Positions 55,251 through 64,000 of a stretch of DNA of 64,000 nucleotides are shown here, piece after piece. How positions within the stretch are numbered: the first letter of the stretch is position 1; every line of letters begins with the position of its first letter. Source of the DNA: Megaustenia siamemsis (lineage: Eukaryota > Mollusca > Gastropoda > Stylommatophora > Ariophantidae). The stretch spans positions 62,800,993 to 62,864,992 of the forward strand of contig JAVIAB010000092.1 in the NCBI GenBank assembly GCA_032433765.1, read 5' to 3'. A program made the position numbers and the translations under genes. The notes beneath the pieces are model-generated. The model searched no databases and was not told where the DNA came from. It saw only the letters and a list, made by a program, of their open reading frames with translations.

Positions 55251-55944
55251 CAATGAACCAGAAAAATGTCTAGGCTTATATTACTCGAGCATGATAATAC
55301 TATTTAGAAATCATCACACAAGCTAGAAACATTTGAGAGCTCAATGAGTTAATTATTTTTCATTTTCTTCAGAAATGTCTCTCAAATTGGTATCTGTCAT
55401 TGTACCATGTGTCTTGGGCGATCTGTCGCCGACATAATTGTATGGCCGTCAAGACCCAAATCCCACCCCAAAGATTTCAAGAGCCGCTTGTGCTCCTTTT
55501 ACCCACACTTGATGAAGTCATTGAAACAGTGGCTGATGCACTTCACTTAATCGCTGAGCTAAATGCTGGAGGGGTACAAATTTCCCCCTGTCACCGCATC
55601 GCACCAATTCTTTGTGTTTCCCGGAAGAGATGGGCGTAATGAGTTTTCACGGAACGATAGTCTCTGTTGGAAGCTGGCTAAAGGACGCATCTGCTACAAT
55701 TTAAGGTCAGGGGTCAGGTTTGGAGAATCTTTAATCATGTTCACGAGTTCGTAAACTGTTCCGCTCATCATCAGTACTAAAGCAAGGGCAGAGAATTCAT
55801 GTCATGGTACAGGTGCTGTAGAAGTAGTCATTTCTTGCCATGACGTATTTGTCGCCAGATACAATTATATTTCTGCCAATAATAACAAAAGGGACAGACA
55901 GAAAATGCATAACGTTATAAAATCCTGTTATATCTTATATCATC
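55251..55944. other. Unassigned stretch
   Basis: Short open frames at 55400-55754 are not recognisable and show no splice context I trust. Confidence 0.35.
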
Positions 55945-57480
55945 ATCATCATCATCATGTGCCCTACCGGTTGGCGTAGACGATCATAACCTTCCATAAC
56001 CTTCTATCCACAGTGAATCCCATCAATTCTATTGTTGACTGTTATCTATGCCATGACACCAAAAAATCTATCCAGTATCTTCTCTCTTTGTCGTCCGCGA
56101 TCTCTATTTCCCTGTATTTTGCCAGTTGTAACAAAGTATTCCAACTTTCCTCTTTTATTGATGTGCTCGAAAAATATTGTTTCTTCCTTATGTTTTTTTA
56201 GGAGCTCCCTTTTCAATTTGGCCTTTTTGAGAATGTCCTCATTTTAGCTGTCCATTGAACTTTCATCATTCTTCTGAGAAATCTTTGTGGCCTTCTAACG
56301 ATCTTTACATGTGTTTGTCTACTGCACATGATCCGCTTCCATAGGTCAGAATTGACTCTATATAGCACCGATAAACTCTCTTTCTCACTTCTGTTGAACA
56401 TTGATATTCTATAGACTTGCATAGGACGTTGTTCATTTTCTGAAATGCTTTATTGGCCTGAGTTGTACAACTTTTTAATTTCTTTAATACATCTTCCATC
56501 TGACTTTATTATGGTTCCCAAGTATTTGACGCGTTGCACTTGTTTCAGATTTGTCCTGTTTATTTATAAACTGCATTATGATGGTGATTCGATATGACCA
56601 TTACTTCTGTTTTCTTACTATTCAGACTGAGACCTATCTTGCTGCTTTTTATTTTTTACTATTATGTCTATCATTTCTTCTAGTTCATTCTCTGTCTCTG
56701 ATATTAAGACTGTGTCATCCGCATATCACATATTATTATGTTGTGATCTTTGACTTCAATTTCTTTTTTGTCCACTATTGATCTCATAATATTTTCGATG
56801 TAAAGTGAAAACAAGGCCGAACACAAGAACACAGCCTCGTCTGACTCCTTGTTTTATAAGTTGAAACTGTCCTGTTTGGTTTTTAATTCAATGGGCTGCT
56901 GTTTGTTGCCAGTACATGTTTTTTTATGATTCTTAGATCCTCGCCATCAATATTTAATTTCTCCAGCATTTTATTATTTCACATGCTTTACTTTGTCAAA
57001 TGCTATTGTGTAGTCTATAAGTCACATATAAAGATTTTTTTTTACCTCTATAGCTCTTTCTATCAATGTTCTCAGGATGTATATTGCATTACTGGTGTCC
57101 TTTCCTTCCACAAATCCACATTGTTCCTCACTTATTTCTGGTTTTACTTTGTCCCTTACACGGCTCATGATGATTCTTTATAATGTTCTGGTCATAAGGC
57201 TAATGAGACTAAAAGTGCGATGGTCTTCGCAATCAGTGGCGCCTGATTTCTTTAGTATGGCTATAAAGACAGATTTTAGTAGATCTTCGGATATGTATCC
57301 ACTGCTATATATATATCACTGAGTAGTTTTGTTATGACTTGTACTCCCAGCTCTCCTAATGTATCTATCTCTTAGATTGTTATATTGTCAGGACCAAGTG
57401 CTTTGCCTTTTTTCGTGCGTTGGATTGTCTCCTACACTTCACTTTACATTGTTGGTGGTCCTGGGTCTTATCTTATATAC
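55945..57480 (-). pseudogene. LINE family C copy 3, long decayed RT copy
   Basis: Minus strand, from its 5-prime end: TKKGKALGPDNITI, LGELGVQVITKLLSDIYIAV, a decayed GIVEGKDTSNAIYILR-like block, LEKLNIDGEDLRII, then KKTEVMVISN, CTTQANKAFQKMNNVLCKSI, VRKRVYRCYIESILTYGS and the tail with (GATGAT)n. It therefore spans most of the RT plus C-terminus. It has dozens of stops and frameshifts, so it is old. Confidence 0.8.
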
Positions 57481-57673
57481 TTCTACCATAAAATGGTGTG
57501 GAGCGCTAAACTTTTTCTAACCTAGCCTAAGTGTACATCCACCCGTACCGCTGCAGAATTTCTGTTAAATATCAATATTGTCTGTTGACAAGAATCTTGG
57601 TCTTCCTCAACCCCTGAAAATAGATGAATAGTTGTAGGCGAAAATAGCATTGACTGGTTTTACTCCATTCTCA

Positions 57674-57701
<28 letters not shown>
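57674..57701. repeat. (TA)n microsatellite
   Basis: TA tract beside the 3-prime end of LINE F copy 2. Confidence 0.93.
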
Positions 57702-57704
<3 letters not shown>

Positions 57705-57736
57705 CCTTTTCGTCTTGTCAGACGGTCTAGTGGAGG

Positions 57737-58100
57737 CTATTGCGTATTTTTTTGAGGTATTGTTTTTGCCGAACAGCTTCTCTCGTGGCTAATTCTACCA
57801 ATGTTTGACAAACACACGCGGTCACATAATGAACAGGTCAGGCTCGCTGGTCCACAGGGTTTACCATCCTTTTTCATGAGTCTCTTCTCTTCTAAGTCCT
57901 GTCTTAGAACAGTCTCAAATGTTGTTATACCGTTCCTTATACGTGCTCTCCATGATGTGCGATCACTTGCCAGATGTTGCCAGTCGTTTTCACAGATGGA
58001 GAAGTCTTTCAGAGATGATTTGCAGATATCTCTATATCGTAGTTTAGGTCTGCCGATTTGTCGTTTTCCGTGTTTTAGCTCGCCATATAAGTGATATAAT
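57737..58100 (-). pseudogene. LINE tail, family F copy 2, with Cys-rich end
   Basis: Minus strand reads LKHGKRQIGRPKLRYRDICK, SSLKDFSICENDWQHLASDR, TSWRARIRNG and ends CSLCDRVCLSNIGRISHERS followed by C. The last part is a C-x2-C...H-x3-C finger-like motif, a feature of the C-terminus of this LINE group. A TA microsatellite at 58138-58189 lies just upstream and would add a false Ile-Tyr N-terminus. Confidence 0.82.
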
Positions 58101-58132
58101 TTGACAAACATATAATTCTCAATATATGGTTG

Positions 58133-58137
<5 letters not shown>

Positions 58138-58189
<52 letters not shown>
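58138..58189. repeat. (TA)n microsatellite
   Basis: TA tract followed by TGTATATG and ACACAC-type sequence. Confidence 0.93.
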
Positions 58190-58194
<5 letters not shown>

Positions 58195-58914
58195 GTACAC
58201 ACATGCACACAAACACCCACACCCATATAGAGGCACACATATAAGTACTATAATCGCTCTCTTTCTTAATTATAGTGCTTCTTTAAAAATGATAATTTGC
58301 AGTTTAATACGATGTTTGTATTCCTTATCAGAGAGGATAGTTTAATTCTTGGCGACCTAGGCGTGGACGCATTTAACAACGCTATCAAAGAAAGAAAACA
58401 ATGAACATGTATTTATTTGGTCGAGGAGACGACATATGACAACGATATTGAAGCACTGCTGGTCCAGCCACTTTGGTAGCAAAGAACAAATCGCCGTGTC
58501 GAACCCAGCATGATGCGTGCAAAGCAAGCCACTAAAGAGTTGAACAAGCTAAAGTCCTATCGTCTTTTCCGAATGACTACCAAAAAAAAAAAAATTTAAT
58601 ATGAAAAGACATTTCGATAGTTCAAGGAAAAGAATTAACTGTTATACCCCAAGTGCTGTTTACAGGAATGCATAAGCGCCCATTTTTGTCGACCACGGTA
58701 TATATTGTGTGAATATGCTCAACACTACGTTGGTGCTCGTAAAAGGTGCATTAAAAGAATAGTAGAAGTGCTTGTAAACGTGAATGCAGAAGAACTCGAC
58801 CAATGAATAAAGAGATTAGTTCTTCAAACCAAATGAGACAAGCAAGACTAATCGTAGATTTGTTTTAGTTACACAAAGAGCACGGAAAATTCACCGCAAA
58901 TTTGATAATTAATG
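58190..58914. other. Unassigned stretch
   Basis: No supported gene. Confidence 0.4.
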
Positions 58915-59660
58915 CTGTTTTCTTTTTCTCCTGCTCTGTTTCAAATTCTGCCTCTATCTTCTATTTCTCTCTTTCTTACATTTTCATGATTCATTTTTCT
59001 CTGTTAGTCTCTCTCTTTCTCCCAAAAAGATATATCTTTGGGTCTCTGCATATTTCTGTCTCTCCGCTTATCCTCTTTTCTGTTCCTCTTTGTGAATCTT
59101 CTTATCCCCTTATTTGCCACTCTCCGATTTCTGCACTCTTCTGTCTCGTCATATTCGTTGTCTCTCCACTAGGATTCATTGCAAGTTCTTCGACTGCTCT
59201 CTATCGTTCCCTGCTCTTCCTGTTCTCTGTTGTGTCTCGCTATCTTTCTATATTCCATTGATACTTTGATTTGTTCTTCCATAACTCTGTCTCTTTGTTT
59301 CTGTGGCATTCTGTTTTTGTTTTTCCGCTCTGCTTCATTATCTATCTTCATCATTTACTTTAATCAGTTGATGTCTATGCCTCCCTATTTAAGTTTGTAT
59401 GCGTCTTCTATTACATCTACCTGGATCTATTTCTATTTCTTTGACTCAGATTCTATAATTCTTTACCATTTTCCGTTTTGTTTTTTGCCTGTTAGTCTTT
59501 TCAGTTTCTTTATGTCATTCTATCTACACTTCTCTCCTGTAGTTTGTCTTTTTGGTCATTGGTTCTTTTTATTTTCGAACTCTGTTTTTCTCTGGCTTTG
59601 TATTTTTCTAACTGTAGATTCTCTTTCTGTTTCTTTGTCACTCTGTCTATATCTCTCACT

Positions 59661-59707
<47 letters not shown>

Positions 59708-59760
59708 AGTCTCTGCCCTCTAACATCTCATACCCATCCTCCCAGACCTCACTAACGAGC
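58915..59760. repeat. Pyrimidine-rich low-complexity region
   Basis: Strongly T- and C-rich on plus, with (TC)n at about 59665-59702. The 212-residue frame at 59179-59817 is Ser/Leu/Phe-rich because of this composition and has no domain signature. Confidence 0.8.
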
Positions 59761-61382
59761 TGTCTTCCATGTCAAGACGCGCACTTCTCTATTGTAATAT
59801 TGTTCTTACCGTCTTAGAGTCGCGTGCGGACCTGATGAGTTTAGGTGCTAGCCCGTAATCCTCGTGGACCGCCATTATTCCTGGTTCTCCTTCTATTTAT
59901 CATCTGTGTACAACTCATTTGAAAAGCTGACATTTTGGACCATAAGGGACACCTTTTGGGACAGCACATAATTCTCTCATTCTCACCATGCACCTCCTTT
60001 GGGTTATTTGGCTTGCATGATCACGGCCGGCCTGAAAGCTAGAAGGATCGGCACAAATCGAAACGCAAACATTAGTCGTTGATAATTCCTGGTCCCTGAA
60101 ACCCCTGGGAGGGGTTCTGGCGCGAACCCAACCCGCACCACAATTTTGAGAATGGAGGAAAATTTGTCTCCTGTGGGTAGGACGAAGTAATAACGGGATA
60201 ATGTTACACATTCAGTAGTAAAATGAATTAGGGGTCATGATATTTGAGAAAAGTTCTACCCAGCTTCCCAACGATGGATGCGCTTTGGTTCAGAAGAGAA
60301 ACCAGGGACATTTCCAGAATAATAATTCAACGTCAATGCAGTCTGTTTAGGGCTGAATGTCGAGCAATCAGATGCATTGGTCATTCAAAGCTCAGAAATC
60401 ACGTTGTAGCACCGTGGCCTAACGTGCATAATGAATGTTTTAGCCATATTCAGTGACATCCCGCCCATGAAGATGAAGATGGCGGGCGGATATACATTTG
60501 GACACGATGCTAAACGGAGAAGCTATTATACCCCATCTCCCTCTTCTTTTTTAATATTCAGCGAGCGAACTTGACACATATGCTGGACTGCATGATGTAG
60601 TGGTTTGTTTATGAATTCGGAATGTGTTTTCCGGAAATTCTGTAGCTTATGGCATACGGGTCTAACATGAATCTTTGGTGTCCAGAGATATCATCTTTAT
60701 AGTGCCTGCTTTGTTCATAGATGTGCCTTGTAGATTCTTTCTTTGTTGTGAATTATTTCTGAAGATTCTTCTATTTCATCCAAAGCTCACACTAGAGCTA
60801 TTGATCTTTTCATGAAAGATTTTAATGCAACGCGTTTTTATTTGCTCAAGATAACAATAATATATTGCCTGTGCATGTCAGGTTTATTTTTATTCTTCGT
60901 CAATTTATTCATTTTCTTGGCTATTTTAACTTTAAATGATAATAATAATTGTGACAGAAAAATATAAATCGCGTACATTTATCCAGACTGCTTGTTATTT
61001 GTCTCTATTTCTCTTTGAACAAAACGTTTCGTATTGTCTGTTGTTTTTTTTTTATCTTTTGTGCTGTTTCATTCTTTCTCAGAACGAGTCGTATTTCTCT
61101 CCAGCAATTATCTATCTCTTCATGACAATTCTCACAATTTGTCCAATGTTCAAGACAATATTATGGCATGAGCACAAATATTTTTTTTTTACATTTTTCC
61201 CCACATGTCGTCTAATACTTAAATGTTATCATTTTACCTTTCACATTAATGTTTTCCTTTTTTTAAATGTATTATTTGCTTAATTTTACCACTTTTTAAA
61301 ATATTAAATAAATTAATTAGAAAAATGTATAACATTCTATTTTGTGATTATTTGATCTACTGTTTTCCATCCAGCCATTGAC
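59761..61382. other. Unassigned stretch
   Basis: No supported gene. 59915-60211 is a short GC-richer patch of unknown nature, and the remainder is AT-rich. Confidence 0.4.
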
Positions 61383-63058
61383 CTATCATACTTTTATTCC
61401 TCCACTCACCCATCCATTCACATATCTTACTTTTATTCCTCCACTCACCCATCCATTCACTTATCTTACTTTTATTCCTCCACACACCCATCCATTCACT
61501 TATCTTACTTTTATTCCTCCACTCACCCATCCATTCACTTATCGTACTTTTATTCCTCCACACACCCATCCATTCACTTATCTTACTTTTATTCCTCCAC
61601 ACACCCATCCATTCACTTATCTTACTTTTATTCCTCCACTCACCCATCCATTCACTTATCTTACTTTTATTCCTCCACTCACCCATCCATTCACTTATCT
61701 TACTTTTATTCCTCCACTCACCCATCCATTCAATTATCTTACTTTTATTCCTTCACTCACCCATCCATTCACTTATCTTACTTTTATTCCTCCACACACC
61801 CATCCATTCACCTATCTTACTTTTATTCCCCCACTCACCCATCCATTCACTTATCTTACTTTTATTCCTCCACACACCCATCCATTCATTTATCTTACTT
61901 TTATTCCTCCACTCACCCATCCATTCACTTATCTTACTTTTATTCCTCCACACACCCATCCATTCACTTATCTTACTTTTATTCCTCCACACACCCATCC
62001 ATTCACTTATCTTACTTTTATTCCTCCACTCACCCATCCATTCACCTATCTTACTTTTATTCCTCCACTCACCCATCCATTCACTTATCTTACTTTTATT
62101 CCTCCACTCACCCATCCATTCACCTATCTTACTTTTATTCCTCCACTCACCCATCCATTCACCTATCTTACTTTTATTCCTCCACTCACCCATCCATTCA
62201 CTTATCTTACTTTTATTCCTCCACTCGCCCATCCATTCACCTATCTTACTTTTATTCCTCCACTCACCCATCCATTCACTTATCTTACTTTTATTCCTCA
62301 ACTCACCCATCCATTCACGTATCTTACTTTTATTCCTCCACTCACCCATCCATTCACTTATCTTACTTTTATTCCTCCACTCACCCATCCATTCACTTAT
62401 CTTACTTTTATTCCTCAACTCACCCATCCATTCACTTATCTTACTTTTATTCCTCCACTCACCCATCCATTCACTTATCTTACTTTTATTCCTCCACTCA
62501 CCCATCCATTCACCTATCTTACTTTTATTCCTCCACTCACCCATCCATTCACTTATCTTACTTTTATTCCTCCACTCACCCATCCATTCACCTATCTTAC
62601 TTTTATTCCTCCACTCACCCATCCATTCACTTATCTTACTTTTATTCCTCAACTCATCCATCCATTCACTTATCTTACTTTTATTCCTCCACTCACCCAT
62701 CCATTCATCTATCTTACTTTTATTCCTCCACTCACCCATCCATTCACCTATCTTACTTTTATTCCTCCACCCACCCATCCATTCATCTATCTTACTTTTA
62801 TTCCTCCACTCACCCATCCATTCATCTATCTTAGTTTTATTCCTCCACTCACCCATCCATTCACCTATCTTACTTTTATTCCTCCACTCACCCATCCATT
62901 CATCTATCTTACTTTTATTCCTCCACTCACCCATCCATTCATCTATCTTACTTTTATTCCTCCACTCACCCATCCATTCACCTATCTTACTTTTATTCCT
63001 CCACTCACCCATCCATTCACCTATCTTACTTTTATTCCTCCACTCACCCATCCATTCA
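61383..63058. repeat. 39-bp minisatellite, about 43 units
   Basis: The unit is CTTATCTTACTTTTATTCCT plus CCACTCACCCATCCATTCA. As 39 is a multiple of three, plus (TFIPPLTHPFTYL) and minus (NKSKISEWMGEWR) frames both stay open for hundreds of residues. Variants (CACACACCC, CAACTCACC, ATCTATC) recur along the array in blocks. Confidence 0.97.
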
Positions 63059-63494
63059 TCCATTCTATCCATCCATTCTATCCATTCTATCCATCCATTC
63101 TATCCATCCATTCTATCCATCCATTCATCAGTCTGTCTGTTGTGTTCGTCCGTTTGACTGGCTATCCAAATGAGTACAATATTTTCATCCGTCTATCTTT
63201 TCGACCTTGCGTGACTCACCAATTTATCATTCTATATAGTTCTAACAGACTCAGTCTATCTCTCATTATGTTTACTTCTCTCATTCACTCAATCTCTGCT
63301 TTATTCTCTACTTCACATTCTCCCTCTCTTCTCACTCACTCACTCACTCACTCACTCTCTCTCACACATACTCACTCTCTCACGCATATTCACTTACCCA
63401 TTTACCCACTCCCTCACTCACTCATTCCTTCATTCACATTCACTCACTCAACCCCCCCCCCTCCCATTCCTTCTCTCTCTCTCTCTCTTTATCG

Positions 63495-63536
<42 letters not shown>

Positions 63537-63540
63537 CTTT
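63059..63540. repeat. Pyrimidine-rich simple sequence after the minisatellite
   Basis: TCCATTCTATCCATCC repeats to about 63127, CTCACTCACTCA repeats near 63330-63420, a C-run near 63452, and (TC)n at about 63473-63535. It grades from the 39-bp array. Confidence 0.9.
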
Positions 63541-64000
63541 CTATGTCACAAATACAACAATTTGATTATTTTCAACATTGTGACATTTCTAACATATATA
63601 TCACATTGTCCTTAACAAAGCAAGTAATAATTCACTTCACGTCAGAACACATATCCAAATCACGTGATACCCAACCCAGAATCTGTTGAAATTGCGATCC
63701 ATAGCAAAGAGAACATTAGGGCTATAAAATAAGAACATCAAACTGTTGCTTTCATAGACCGGTACCAAACCGCCTGGTTTCATGTGGCAAGTGCCTGTAT
63801 TGTGTGTGCTTTCCTCTGAGGAAATAGGGATATAAATGAACAATGCAAAATGCTGGCAGCTATTTTCTGTGCTATAGATTAGATCGGTCTCAATGTTGTG
63901 AGTAATGACTGGTTATTTTAATTTGCAGTTAAGCGACTGTTCTCGTGCAGTGAATTTTAGGTTGTAATTTTTAGTGCTGGTTTACAAATGATGCAATAAA
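63541..64000. other. Unassigned stretch
   Basis: No supported gene or repeat. Confidence 0.4.

Noticed and set aside
59179..59817. A 212-residue Ser/Leu/Phe-rich membrane-like protein
   Set aside because: The region is pyrimidine-rich low-complexity DNA, and hydrophobic peptides are expected from such composition. There is no exon context.
61378..63615. A 745-residue proline/threonine-rich open frame
   Set aside because: It is a read-through of a 39-bp minisatellite and following simple sequence. The opposite strand is equally open, and no signal peptide, domain or exon structure is visible.

Overview
The window looks like gene-poor, repeat-saturated DNA from an invertebrate animal, most plausibly a mollusc and perhaps a gastropod. 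There is no operon structure and there are no long host genes. The sequence is AT-rich, with many microsatellites and minisatellites, tRNA-derived SINEs, decayed LINE remnants, a hAT-type non-autonomous element and a mariner transposon. The species cannot be fixed from sequence alone. A LINE with both reverse transcriptase and RNase H resembles the I-clade elements known from snails (for example nimbus of Biomphalaria), but that is an inference.

Layout. 1-7.5 kb: partial unclassified repeat R, LINE C-terminal tails, SINEs of three families and a 54-bp minisatellite. 7.5-10.5 kb: a 3-kb satellite of 53-bp units that contains a 636-bp (12-unit) higher-order duplication. 10.7-13.2 kb: LINE family A copies, one split inside its RT catalytic box by a 374-bp element (T) with an 11-bp target duplication. 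13.2-26.5 kb: mostly unassigned AT-rich DNA with scattered SINEs, LINE tails, 22-bp and 35-bp minisatellites and one weak candidate host exon (18633-18750, minus strand). 26.8-33.6 kb: a nested locus in which a decayed LINE (endonuclease, then RT) is split by an I-clade-like LINE (RT + RNase H) and by a second LINE tail, and then runs into a 66-bp minisatellite. 33.7-36 kb: a SINE with clean target duplications, a 330-bp hAT-like MITE and a 52-bp minisatellite. 36.7-39.7 kb: a minisatellite holding three insertions, including the one intact coding gene, a 356-residue mariner transposase between perfect 39-bp inverted repeats. 40-58 kb: more LINE families A, C, D and F, SINEs, a pure 372-bp AC tract and a chimeric SINE/LINE tandem repeat. 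58-64 kb: pyrimidine-rich simple sequence and a 39-bp minisatellite of about 43 units, open on both strands.

The genes do not form a pathway. The only coding capacity I can support belongs to transposable elements: one apparently intact (mariner) and all others broken by stops, frameshifts or 5-prime truncation. LINE and SINE family letters (A-I, 1-4, R, T, U) are local labels for groups I recognised by comparing copies inside the window; they are not database names. I found no convincing new functional system. The interest lies in how the repeats nest, amplify and use one another as insertion sites.
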